The notes beneath the pieces are model-generated. The model was not told the DNA's origin. It saw only the letters and a list, made by a program, of their open reading frames with translations, and ran no database searches. A DNA stretch of 64,000 bases from Pohlia nutans (lineage: Eukaryota > Streptophyta > Bryopsida > Bryales > Mniaceae), in the NCBI GenBank assembly GCA_022496805.1, contig CM040097.1:23736072-23800071 (forward strand), read 5' to 3'. Both the position numbers and the translations under genes were made by a program. Of the stretch, positions 1 through 10,192 are shown piece by piece; position 1 is the first letter of the stretch, and every line of letters starts with the position of its first letter.

Positions 1-116
1 ACAGAGACACATAAAAATCATACTGTTAAGATCTTCAACTCTAACAAGCCATAGTCGCTACAAAATACCTTTACCAACTGCAATAGCCTACACTTCTGAG
101 GGGACACGGAACTGAG

Positions 117-461
117 TACACTAAAATTGTGATTTACTGTCTGTGAGAGTTCATGTCTTTTACCACAATTTGTTCAAAGGTGAGGAAAAATAGTGTCCCT
201 ACAATACATAGGAGTTTGTCGCTTGTCATTCCCACTTTCACTGAGAGTGCCATGTTCCTTCCATGTGATGAGAGTGATATGAGATGGCATGCCATGTTTA
301 TTATAAAGTCTCCATTTGTCATTGGAACACTACACCTAGAAGGTTTATTTGAATTTTTTTATCATTTTAAATTTTACAGGGACACTATATCTCCAAAAAG
401 TCAACGAGTGTGTATGTGTCCAGAAATAGTGTCCCGGACACTAAACCACAATTTTAGTGTA
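117..461. repeat. 345-bp MITE nested in the captured KAS III intron (copy 1)
   Basis: Inverted ends TACACTAAAATTGTG at 117 and its complement CACAATTTTAGTGTA ending at 461 bound this segment. It sits inside the intron between the exon ending LLLHQ and the exon starting ANQRI. The terminal TA could be a Tc1/mariner-type target duplication. Small open frames inside it are not genes. The same insertion is at 44477-44821, so it predates the last transposition of the host element. Confidence 0.6.
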
Positions 462-535
462 GCAGAGTATGTAAAACAGTTCCAAGCGAAATGTGGAGAG
501 CTTACAATGGTCTTGGAGAGGAGGTTGCCACATAC

Positions 536-1950
536 CTGGTGAAGGAGCAACCAATCTATATTTTCTCCCGTGAGGCCAGCCTCCAGTAATGCTCCTTCCA
601 CAACCTGAGGCACAGCTCGGACAACAAACTTGAACACCTCTTCTCCATTCATTTAAAGACATTCATATGGAGCCCGGCCGGGTTTCTTGAATGCTGATCC
701 ATTTGCCTCCCCCCCACTGGGTGAGGGATCTGTCACATTATCCACCGTCACGTGCAAATGCCTGCAGTATTGCCGTCAATGTTCACCCTAGTTAAAAAAA
801 ACCATGATGGCTGAATCGTAATATAACCAAGAAAAAAACAACCCCTCCTGAACTACAAACCAGTAATGAGTATGATAGGAGAATGGATCTACAAGGAATT
901 ACATCTGTGCAGAAGAATTGACAAGCATCTCCAAGCAGACTAATAATAAATGGATGATACAGAGAAGAAACCCACTTCTGCCCATTTCCATCACTGCGTA
1001 GGTCAAAGCGAAGCAAGCTGTCATGGTCATCAGTTGCTGCCTGTTTCAGAAAGCTAAAACTCGTTAATGATCCAATTCTACACACCCATGAATGACATGA
1101 TGAAGATTAACATCACTAAGAAATCAACGAAATCCATAATGCAGATAAAAGTCTATATACCGGTGGCAGAAAGCCCTGACTCATACATACTGACATAGAG
1201 ATAATTTTTTTCTATCAACATTCTAGATGAATCTACAGAACACCAAAACCAACAATAAATATACATAAATATCTTATATACCTAAAATGATCACATTTTT
1301 TTTTGTTTGTGTAGAATGCAACAATTGATCTAATTTGTGCACCTACTATCTAAAGTAAAATAAATTTTGTATAGTAAAGTGAAATAAAACAAGTGGCTAG
1401 TCGCATAGTCTCTGCCTTAGTATTTACTCTAGATTTACTTTTACAACTTGTTTGTATTGTTCAACCATGTAGCCATGTAACTCCTTGAAAACGAAACGTT
1501 TTCATAGAAAGCATTTCGGTCGTAGAGCCAAGAGATTCAGTGCAACCAGACCTGTAATAGGAGCGCTCCAGAGGCATCACCAAAGAGAATACATGTCCCT
1601 CTGTCAGTCAGTCTGTCCAATCCACGTATCTTGAAAGGGCATCAGCGCCCACAACGAGTACATTCTTATAACCCCCTCCTGCACGTAAGTTCAAAGTAGC
1701 CACCATAAATTTGGTTCCTCTAAGAAGGCAAATGCCAAAATTACTTATTGAGGTAACAACAAAAATTAGTCTTCTGAAGAGATAGTCTTTTCTCTAAAAA
1801 CAAATTTGTTACCAAGCTTTTTTTATTTGAGAACTGTAGAATAATACCCCTAATGAAGCGAGTGGCCGTCACAAGACCCAGCAGGAAACCGCTACATGCA
1901 GCCGTCAAATCAAAAGCCAAAGCATTATGACATCCCAACAAAGTCTGCAC
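536..1950 (-). pseudogene. KAS III (FabH-like) pseudogene fragment captured in Harbinger, copy 1
   Basis: Four exons read on the minus strand: 1848-1950, 1552-1678, 976-1040 and 536-761. They encode the core of plastid 3-ketoacyl-ACP synthase III, the enzyme that condenses acetyl-CoA with malonyl-ACP to start fatty-acid synthesis. The active-site Cys lies in TAACSGF, followed by [26 protein letters not shown] and the active-site His of LLLHQ. All junctions are GT-AG, and codon phase closes only if an extra 8 bp (TGACTGAC) in exon 1552-1678 is removed. That insertion puts a TGA at 1608-1610 and shifts the frame. A second lesion, TAA at 653-655, sits where relatives have Gln just before MNG. 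The transit peptide and N-terminal exons are absent. The final exon lies beyond the window start. Confidence 0.88.
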
Positions 1951-2177
1951 CTGAAAACACCACTAGCACAAACATAGCATCCACACAAAACAATTGCTGA
2001 ATTGATCAGAAAGCATTTAAAACCTGCTCTTTAAAATAATAGGACCAGCAAGTTCAAATGAAAACTATAAAGAAAGATAAATGTTAACATATCGATGCAA
2101 GAGATCATTGAAGAGGCAATATATATGGAATGCAAACAAAATTCATGTGTTTGGATATGAGGCACCAACCTCAATTG

Positions 2178-3578
2178 CTACTCTGAATCACTGGATAATC
2201 CCACATATGACCCTCTAGAGGCCCGCTGCAATTCATCAAGTCGTTTTCTGCTGAAGAGAGACTTGGATATGGCATCCCTTCTCATTGACAGTTGTTCTCT
2301 AGTATCCTCCGACTCTGTATCCAAACTAGGAAGCTCAATATCATTGCTACCACGATTGTGGAATTCCAACTCTGAAAGCCTTACAGTACCAGCCTCCCAC
2401 ATTGTATTTCTAGTAGCAGCTTCTTCCATGGAGGACCTTCTCTGGCACCACATCCTCCTTTCTTGAAGATCTTCTTGAGCCTCTCGAAGCCATCCCAAAT
2501 TAAACTCATCGCGGTGAATTATAGTCAGATTGTGTAAAATTAAGCAGGCAGTGACATGTATTGGAACATGCTCCAACTTGCAATCCATTCTCTTTAGCAA
2601 AATCCTCCACCGCAATTTCAATTGTCCAAATGCCCTCTCAACACACATCCTTGAACTACTCTGGATGAAGTTCCAATTTACTTGCTCACTGGTGAATCCA
2701 TCCTTACTTCCAATGTAGGATGCGAACATCCAAGGCCGCATATGATATGCCGCATCGCCAAGAAGGGCATAAGATTGGAGACCTCTTTTAGAGCAAATCC
2801 TACCTAAGCGCGATTTAGAGAATAGATTCCAATCATGGATACTTCCACACCACCCTACATCATAATCCCAGAAACAACAAGAAGTGTCGACTACACCCTG
2901 CAATAAAATGGAATAAAAACCCTTTCTATTGTAGTAATCTGCCGCATGATCTGAAGGAGCAATAATTGGGATATGGCTTCCATCTATAGCACCAACAATC
3001 ATAGGAATACCTCTTAACGCTAGGAATTTCTCGCTAATATCTTTTAGTTTTGATGGAGAAGGCCACCGAATGTATGTATCTCTACAAGTTTTTTTTAAAG
3101 CATGACAAAATTCCAATACGATGCCCTGAGCAGTAGATTCACCAATGCCATAGGAATCTGCCAACACATAGAGAGGTGTACCAGATGCTAACCGTGAAAT
3201 AGCAATGGCCACTCTTGACTCCAGTGGTATAGCTCTGCGACGAGCAGTGTCTTGTTTCTCAATAATTGGTGCAACCTGTTGACAAAGATACCTGAAAGTT
3301 TGCTTTGACATGCGCATCCTCTTCTTAAAGTCGTTATTGTCATAGGATGCCATCAAATCAATGTCAGCATACCCTGGGTACCTCTGCTTGGATTGCATTC
3401 GTCCACTTTTAGATCCGGATCTTCCATCTTGTAGTAGCAGAGTGTGCATAAGAACTAGCGCCATTTGGAAGTGGCTGCTAACAACACCCAAACTTGCAGA
3501 TGATGAGGCCTCCAAGGTCATAAATAAAGCAAATTGCAGTGCCAATGTTTTGAGCAGAGTTCCACGGGAAGGCTCCAT
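2178..3578 (-). CDS. PIF/Harbinger DDE transposase (HARBI1-like), copy 1
   Basis: This is an intact, intronless 466-residue protein. A helix-turn-helix-like N-terminal region (about residues 88-165, including SRLASGTPLYVLADSYGIGE) precedes a DDE_Tnp_4 nuclease core. The catalytic acids appear to be Asp199 (VGAIDGSHIP), Asp275 (LLGDAAYHMRPW) and Glu314 (CVERAFGQLKLRWR). In this family the nuclease cuts at the element ends and needs a Myb-like partner protein; such a gene is present in the complete copy at 40886-42370. The C-terminal tail is acidic and ends SSDSE, where copy 2 ends SSDSK. Both frames are undamaged, so recent activity is plausible. The start at 3578 gives MEPSRGTLL; an internal Met is possible. 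Confidence 0.93.
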   Translation of the reverse strand: MEPSRGTLLKTLALQFALFMTLEASSSASLGVVSSHFQMALVLMHTLLLQDGRSGSKSGRMQSKQRYPGYADIDLMASYDNNDFKKRMRMSKQTFRYLCQQVAPIIEKQDTARRRAIPLESRVAIAISRLASGTPLYVLADSYGIGESTAQGIVLEFCHALKKTCRDTYIRWPSPSKLKDISEKFLALRGIPMIVGAIDGSHIPIIAPSDHAADYYNRKGFYSILLQGVVDTSCCFWDYDVGWCGSIHDWNLFSKSRLGRICSKRGLQSYALLGDAAYHMRPWMFASYIGSKDGFTSEQVNWNFIQSSSRMCVERAFGQLKLRWRILLKRMDCKLEHVPIHVTACLILHNLTIIHRDEFNLGWLREAQEDLQERRMWCQRRSSMEEAATRNTMWEAGTVRLSELEFHNRGSNDIELPSLDTESEDTREQLSMRRDAISKSLFSRKRLDELQRASRGSYVGLSSDSE

Positions 3579-3585
3579 CTGAAGA

Positions 3586-3686
3586 GTTGATTTATGAACA
3601 CGAACTTGGTTAGCACAGTCTAAATGCAGAGTTCAGTTGATTTATGAACAGGAACTTGGTCAGCACAATTTAAATGCAGAGTTGAG
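3586..3686. repeat. 51-bp tandem duplication upstream of the transposase (copy 1)
   Basis: Two imperfect direct copies, each starting GTTGATTTATGAACA, lie at about 3586-3635 and 3636-3686, immediately upstream of the minus-strand transposase start. They could be promoter or transposase-binding repeats, but nothing in the sequence decides this. The same pair is at 47946-48046. Confidence 0.75.
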
Positions 3687-4068
3687 TGAAGCTTTAAAAA
3701 ACACCCACATTACAGTTGTCCCTCTTTGTTATGGCATGTTTGGGAAGCCCTAACATGCATTAGTCACAGAAAATGACTTGTCACACACAGTGAACCTTGT
3801 CCAATTCACTGGGAAGGAAACATTACTGCCAAACTGTTGTTTATAGCAAGTTTTGCAAGTGGTTCTTCAATTTAGCAAAGAATTTACCATTATTAGTGTA
3901 CCCATTACTGCCTGGTAATATGGTCAGAGTTCCTTGTGACATGCGTATTGCTTGAAACAGTAATATCATCATAATATGGAGTGTTATTGTATCATGGGTA
4001 GATCGTAGGTGGAATGAATTCATCGGCCTCATTGCATCGGAAAACGGTTTTTAAGTTTCGGTTGTTAC

Positions 4069-4330
4069 CTGTGAAGATTGACCACCTTGAGGCTGAGCAT
4101 CAACTATGGCAACCAGGTACATGAGATTCTGCTGCAGCTTTGCTTGGTACCTGCTATGGCACACAAGTTTAAGATAATTAGCACAATGGATATGTATACC
4201 ATCAGTTGTGGATCTGTACACAAACAGGAGCTCTTTGAAATATTTTCGTCACTTACGTTGCACACTCATTGAGCTTTGTTATCTCAGTATCTCAGCAAAG
4301 ATCAAATCTTTAAACCAAACTCTCTAAGTT
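4069..4330 (-). pseudogene. GIF/AN3 (SSXT domain) gene fragment captured in Harbinger, copy 1
   Basis: The exon 4069-4150 reads YQAKLQQNLMYLVAIVDAQP on the minus strand. This is the signature of the SSXT domain of GRF-interacting factors (GIF/ANGUSTIFOLIA3, the SS18 family), transcription coactivators that bind GRF proteins. A GT-AG intron separates it from an upstream exon whose donor is at 4256 and which reads KLNECA; the codon split AC|G closes in phase. Further upstream the expected LDNQNLG is lost. The bases fit LIFAEIL and DN in different frames, followed by a loss of about 11 nt, so the exon is frameshifted. Only this piece of the gene is recognisable, and the intron is retained, so capture was at DNA level. 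Confidence 0.72.
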
Positions 4331-5018
4331 GCCACAAAAACCACGCAGCCAACATCTCTATCAATAGACGTCGCAGTGATTCCAATCAAAAACCCCAATT
4401 TGCCGTTGGAAAGAGACCATTGTCCGAAACCGTCTTGTACTCATCATTTTCGATACTGTTAAGAAAAAATGGTGAAGTAGTCCACTCGTGACCCACGTAC
4501 TATTACGTGGTACAATTACTAGGTGTAGAGCATATGTAGTGAAGAAAATGTTCAAGATGAGGTCATTGTCAAGTACCTCTGGAGAGCTTGCAAGCTCTTC
4601 TTGAAAACAAGATGGACGACGATGGTGCGTAAGTGGTGTATCAATTCATTCTTGCACGTCTTCTTCCGAGATGCCCAAACCACTCAAACTCATTGCTCGC
4701 CTCAAAGGATGCGCTCACATGGTTTTGAGTTCGAGTGTATATCCTCAATTAATCATTCTCCCGCATGAATCTAAAACCCAGTAAGAAACAGAAACCCCAA
4801 ATCGAGAGCTGAGCAGGAGGTGAGAGGAGTCACCACGGTCGGACATCAACAATAAAGCGGTTATTCTAGGGTTCAGCAATCTAGGGCCGGCAGGTGGTCT
4901 GAAGACGGTGGGCCAACCGGACGAAATGAATTGCTGACTCAGCAGGATTCTAGCGGACAAGGCACTGGACGCCTGGAAGGACAGAGAGTTTTGGCCGTCC
5001 GGTGGTCTGAAGCGGGCC

Positions 5019-5758
5019 TCAGTCATCACCTTCTCTGTCTGGACTCAGCCTGTCTGCTTTCCATCCCCTGCTTGAGTGGAGATCGGAGTGATGGCGATGA
5101 GCAATGCGATTAGAATCAATTAGCGATTAGCGATGGCGATGAGCAATGCTCGAGGGTTTCTCAGGTTTTTCTCAGGTTTCTCAATGATTATCGTGGGTTT
5201 CTCAAGTTTTTGAGCCATCGAAGTCTAGGGGTAGCTCTCGTGGATCTGATCGAGGGTGATAGAGCGATCAAGGGTTTCTCAGGTTTTTGAGCGATCGAGG
5301 GCTGCTGTGGATTCTCTGTGGATTCTCTATTGTGGATTCTCTGCGAGCGAAGTTCTGTGTGAGCGAAGTTTAGGAGTGGGTCTCGTGGATGTGTGTGAAT
5401 GAACCCAGGTCTTCTCAGTTTGTCTGTGGATCTGAGCGAGCGAAGTGCGAGCAAAGTGGATCTGCAAAGTGCGAGCGTTCACAGGTTCACAGGTTCGTAA
5501 TTGGACGTCCTGTACACTCCCTATATTTGATTGTTCATGAAATTTTTTTTGGTGTTTGTTGTCGTTTTCAAGCAAAATAATTACAGTCTTAGTGAGCAGC
5601 TTCTTTCGGCTATCGTTTTCAGTAGCTTTGATGTACGACCACTATCTGATTCGAAATTTTATAATAAGCTTATAGATTCGAAATTTTATAATAGTGAATT
5701 ATTTCAGAAATAGAGTATTTGCAGAAGCTTATAGATTCGAAATTTTATAATGTTCACT
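5019..5758. other. Unassigned flank of Harbinger copy 1
   Basis: I see no gene here. From about 5100 to 5480 the sequence is a degenerate minisatellite built from words such as GGTTTCTCAGG, GTGGATTCTC and GAGCGAAGT. Short open frames in this part are by-products of the repeat. From 5600 to 5758 there are three copies of TTCGAAATTTTATAAT. Confidence 0.5.
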
Positions 5759-7149
5759 CATCAGGAATTTCGGATCCCATTGATTTTGAACGATTTCAGT
5801 GCGTTTATCGTTAAACATTGATTCCGCACGTCATACGTGGATTTTGAAGTGTCATTATGATACGGAAGTGACATGCAATACTAGGATGTCGATGCAGTGT
5901 CTTTACAATGATTATGAAAAAAGTCGTGCTTGACGGAATCCGTGCGTTAATTGTGTATTTACATTACATGGCTAATAAGACACGGATAACATGCGATTGC
6001 CTTTAATGCGGATCTAGTATCGTATACGTATCATATCAACACCTTTTATTATATCCATGCGATTTCAGCATCTATCATAATGCAAATTATTGTCGTACGA
6101 CATCCGTACAAAATCAGCTGAGAATTATTTCAAGTTTTTAATTTGAGAATGAGTGACTTATATTTCTCCGCGTCACTCGCGTTCAAGGGTGTTTTCGCAC
6201 TACAGTAGGATGTCATACTTATCAACATAAAAAGTTTGTAATGTTCTAAAACTATTGATTTATTGATGAAATATAATAAATAGAGAAAATACCCAAAAAA
6301 TTAATATTTTATTTTGGAATCTTTTGGAATATTCCTAGAATCTTCTCAAAAATATCCTTACAGTCTAATTTCCCAAAATATTTTTGATCTTCATTTATAG
6401 AATTTAGAAGCAATTAACATTAAAAATTCAATGAAATTACATTATATATTTTTAGAATTCAAAATTTGGTATTATTGGTTATAATTGTACTTTCATCATA
6501 GGAGCAAAAAAAAAAAGATGTACAGAAAAGAACAACATTACTTTTCCAAAATAGTAAAATTTGTAACACGAGACAATGTAGAGGTGTTGTTTTTTTGAAA
6601 GTTCCCCTAGGTGGAGTTTAACTTGGATTGGCATGATTGAAATTGGATTCAAAAGCATACTTGATTTCCTATTAGAAAAAAAATATAATTTAAACAAATT
6701 TTTAATATTTTAGTCTCGGGCAGCTCGTAAAAGGGGGCATCGACCAAAACATGATCTCTCGAAGCATTGCGAGTTAAATTGAGTTTAAAATCAGACTTTC
6801 TTTGAATTCAATTTGAGCAACTTTTCAAAAAATAAAATTGCAAAAGCTTCTAATTGCTTGCTACAATGTTCTGACCATTGAATTTCTTTTCATCAATCCC
6901 AAAGTTATGCACATTACAATTTAGTTTTTTACTTTCATTCTGTATACCTCTCTTTCATTACTTCATTTCAAGGTGAATACCAAAGGATTTTTATTTTTTA
7001 TTTTTTTTTATTAGACCTACAATTCATTTCCCTAACATACAATCAAAAAAATTCAATTGAAACAAAAAGGCATATATGTTGAAATGTCATAGAGGTAAAA
7101 AAGTTGCAAAATCATACAAAAACTTACAATGAAAAGAATGATTTTTGGT

Positions 7150-7422
7150 TGATTCAAACATAAAATGAAAAAAAAAAAATGGGAACAAATGTTTCTCCAT
7201 CATAAAATAAGAAAAAACTACAAAGAAATGTTTTTAACATTGCTGAAAATATGCAAATTGAAAAAACAAAAAAAGCTCTCAAACATCATGGTTTCATCAA
7301 AAAACAAATTCAAATTTTTTTGAAGATTTTATTTAGATATAGAAAATAGCCTGTATAATGTAGTGCAAAAAAAATTTGGTAATTTTTTTTTTTTTTACAT
7401 TGCTAAAAACATCTAGAATCCA

Positions 7423-7461
<39 letters not shown>

Positions 7462-7990
7462 CACAACCTTTAAGATTTTGGCAAAAAAAAAAAATTCCAA
7501 AAATTTTGAAATTTTTTCTAGATATAGAAAAATGCTTGCATGATCTTGTGCAAAAAAAATTTGGAAAAAAAGTCTTTTTTACATCGCAAAAAAACATCCA
7601 AAGTTTGTTTTTAAAAAAAAAACAGCTTACAGCCACCACGATTTTAGCAAAAAATAAATAAATTCATAATATCCTGAAAAAAATCCTAGATACAGAAAAA
7701 ATCCTGCATGATCTAGTGCAAAAAAACTTTGGAAAAAAAGTGTTTTTTACAACGCTAAAAACATTCGAAGTCCGTTGAAAAAAAAAACTGCTCACAGCCA
7801 TCAGTCCATCACTATTTTGGCAAAAATAAATAAATTCAAAATATTCTGAAAAAAAAAATAGATATAGAAAAAGGCCTGTGTGATGTACTGCGAAAAAAAA
7901 ATTGAAAAAAGAATTACATATACATGGCAAAAAAATTGCCAGTGGTTACATTCCTTTATAATTATCAAAAAAACTCAATTGCTTGCATCA
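7150..7990. repeat. Degenerate A-rich tandem array, period about 170 bp
   Basis: A block beginning near TAGATATAGAAAA and running through a 'GCATGAT..AGTGCAAAAAAA..TTTGG' core recurs at about 7334, 7521, 7688 and 7859. The spacings are 187, 167 and 171. A further core at about 8229 is separated from the rest by the SINE. Long A runs (for example 7425-7458) give spurious Phe-rich frames on the minus strand. Confidence 0.6.
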
Positions 7991-7995
7991 AGAGT

Positions 7996-8170
7996 TCTAG
8001 GTGGATTAGTGGTATAGAGAATGGTTTGTAGATGGGAGGTCTCGAGTTCGATTCCGGCCATCGGCGATAGAGGTTGAGAAACCGTGGTGGGCCCCACTGT
8101 GGTCGGGACAGCCCGAGTAGTTGGATTGGGCAACCCGAAATAGAATTCGGGCAAGGCAAAAAAAAATTAA
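7996..8170 (+). mobile_element. tRNA-derived SINE
   Basis: The sequence has a Pol III A-box-like element (TTAGTGGTATAGAG, 8007-8020) and a B box (GAGTTCGATTCC, 8044-8055) at tRNA spacing. A GC-rich tRNA-unrelated body follows to about 8155, then an A-run. This order (tRNA head, unrelated body, A tail) is that of a SINE. It is not a functional tRNA, because no paired acceptor stem closes it. It interrupts the A-rich tandem array. Confidence 0.6.
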
Positions 8171-8526
8171 TTTTTAATTTTCTTAATAAATTTATTTTGA
8201 CCAAATCTATATATAGAAAGAAAAAAAATCTAGATATAGAAAAGATGATGTTGCACGAAAAACACATTGAATCAGTGTGGGTTTAAAGACAATTAAGACA
8301 CGACATTTGACAACTATACAGAGTGAAGAATTCACACGTCTTCAATATATCCATCAATCGTGTCGATTCAGTATTATATCCGCTTATACAAGCATGATGT
8401 CATATCAGTGCAGTTGTGATGAATGACGCAAGGATGCGGAATTAGTGCAAAAAATATACGCACTCATGAAATATTGGATTTCGCACTGAAATCGTTCAAA
8501 ATCAGTGGGGTCCAAAATTCCTGATG

Positions 8527-10192
8527 CTCTGATCGTGACTTTAGTGCGCTGATCCTCTTACGTCACTTGTAGTTTTTTTTTTTTTTTGGGCTATCGCCTG
8601 TTTTATTTCACGATCACTGGAATGATTTAATTCCACCAATAGGTTGTTAGTTGCGCAAACCTTTATGACGTCTAGCGAGTATTTTCATGTAACGTAGTGA
8701 AAAGAGGCAAGGCTGCCGGTCTGTCGTATCTTTGATTGAAACTGAGGCTGGTCGTGAATTCTTAATTTTTTCGTTTGAAAGATAAGAGAATAGTATGGAG
8801 CTACTTAAATGGAAACTGAAGAACATAGGTGATTGAATATGGAGTTTGTTGATCTCGGAAGTTCAATTACTCCTCATCATAGATAAATTTTATTTTTATT
8901 TTTAGCGTTTCAAATGGCTACTGAAAAATCAACATCAATTTAGTACTTAAACGGCTACTGAAGAATATGGCTGTTTGGATATTGGAGTTTGTTAATCCTT
9001 GATTTTCAATTTAGTACTGATGGTCTTTCTGGAGTCTTTCGTTTGAAAATGATTGACAGCAGGGAGAATCGATTGCATAGAATATGATCCTGGCTTATTG
9101 GGCGATTGGTTGTTTTGGATTTTGGATGCATTTTGGATTCAGATCTCTCTCTCTCTCTCATCAGGACTTTCTGGAGACACATACAAGTGACGATGTGTTA
9201 TTAAGAGAAGTTTGCAGCTCATTTCAAGCTGCATTCACAAGTGTGGATTCGTGACTCCCCACTGGCTTTTTACACTGGAATACGAGTGTGTAAGTAACAA
9301 CTCACTAGAGTGAATATGAATGCTGTGTAGTAAAATTCCTACCACAACAGACGAGCGAGTTCCGCATGTAACGCAAAGAAATTACTTTTTACCTTCTCTT
9401 GCTATTTTATTCTTCCCTTTCTACCGCCGCCCGCTGCCCGGCAAAACTCCGTTTTTAACTGGATGAAATTTCTGCGTGATTTTTCTGTTGCATTCTGTCC
9501 GTTCATTTCTAGATCTTCTTTTCTCATGCACGTGTCATTATTTAGTTTCGTTCTCTCCCCCTTCAGATGTCGTACACGTGTGTGTTGCTTACAAATTAAA
9601 CAAATCTGATCCATTGTCAATGCGGTTTATACGGCTATATGGTATATCCGGGCAGTCGCTAGTCGTCGATCGCTCGACACATAATCCATCACCACCGTCC
9701 AAACCTCATATATTTGCGCTATTCAAGGGTCACCTGACGGTGGTGTCATCGACAACTGTACACTCATTCCGAAATTGTGATATATGATTCATTGTACACT
9801 GTGTTGCGTGCTGTATTGGAAATTGACATTTACAATTTTATTGCATGTATCAAACACAGTTTCATTTTGGAGGATGTAACTATAATTGACAATTCCAAGC
9901 TCTTATCAGTGCCTCTTTCATATAGAGTACCATATTATGATGTACTCTGAGACCTTCAGTTCTGGAGGCCTGCATTTGTCTTGACCTATATCAGTACGTT
10001 GCACATCTCCTGAACGTACTCTAACGTATCATCTGCTTCCTCTGATCTAAACATCCACAATTCTCATAATTTTGGTGACACACCTTTTGTGCTTCGACAA
10101 TGCACATCTAAACAGTTCCCACACGTAAATTTTGATTGATACTTTCCAACAAGGCTGATCCTCCTGCTCAATGACTCCTGCATACGAATTAG
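8527..10192. other. No gene recognised between the TIR element and the CACTA genes
   Basis: Only short open frames occur. Around 8800-9030 two related blocks (GGCTACTGAAGAATATGG... and its upstream variant) form a weak direct repeat. The outer border of the CACTA element may lie in this interval, but I found no convincing CACTA terminus that pairs with one right of 19.7 kb. Confidence 0.45.

Larger units (their letters stand above)
1..5018 (-). mobile_element. PIF/Harbinger element, copy 1 (right part; truncated by window start)
   Basis: This stretch matches 44361-49378 base for base wherever I compared it, with a constant offset of 44,360. It ends at the same terminal inverted repeat (4988-5018) as the complete copy, and the flanks then diverge at once (TCAGTC here, TTATTA there). 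Its left end should lie about 3.9 kb before the window. It contains a DDE transposase gene, four exons of a KAS III pseudogene and a GIF fragment. The one difference I found is 2183 C against 46543 T, which changes the penultimate transposase codon. The three bases after the TIR are TCA, not the TTA seen at copy 2, so the target duplication here is either mutated or atypical. Confidence 0.85.
5759..8526. mobile_element. 2.8-kb terminal-inverted-repeat element (family unassigned)
   Basis: A 45-bp inverted repeat starting CATCAGGAATTT and ending GATTTCAGTGCG lies at 5759-5803 and, reversed, at 8482-8526, with three mismatches. The interior is very AT-rich, has no coding capacity, and holds a tandem array (about 7150-7990) and a SINE. 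I could not find a matching target-site duplication: the left flank ends TTCACT and the right flank begins CTCTGA. It is therefore a non-autonomous DNA transposon of uncertain superfamily. Confidence 0.6.

Noticed and set aside
153..542. Open frame of 129 codons (repeated at 44513-44902)
   Set aside because: It lies inside the nested MITE and intron of the captured KAS III fragment and overlaps true exon sequence in the wrong strand and frame.
5188..5580. Overlapping frames on both strands
   Set aside because: Produced by a degenerate minisatellite; composition is repetitive and no domain is visible.
7996..8170. Functional tRNA gene
   Set aside because: A and B boxes are present, but no cloverleaf acceptor stem closes, and an unrelated body with an A tail follows. 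A SINE fits better.
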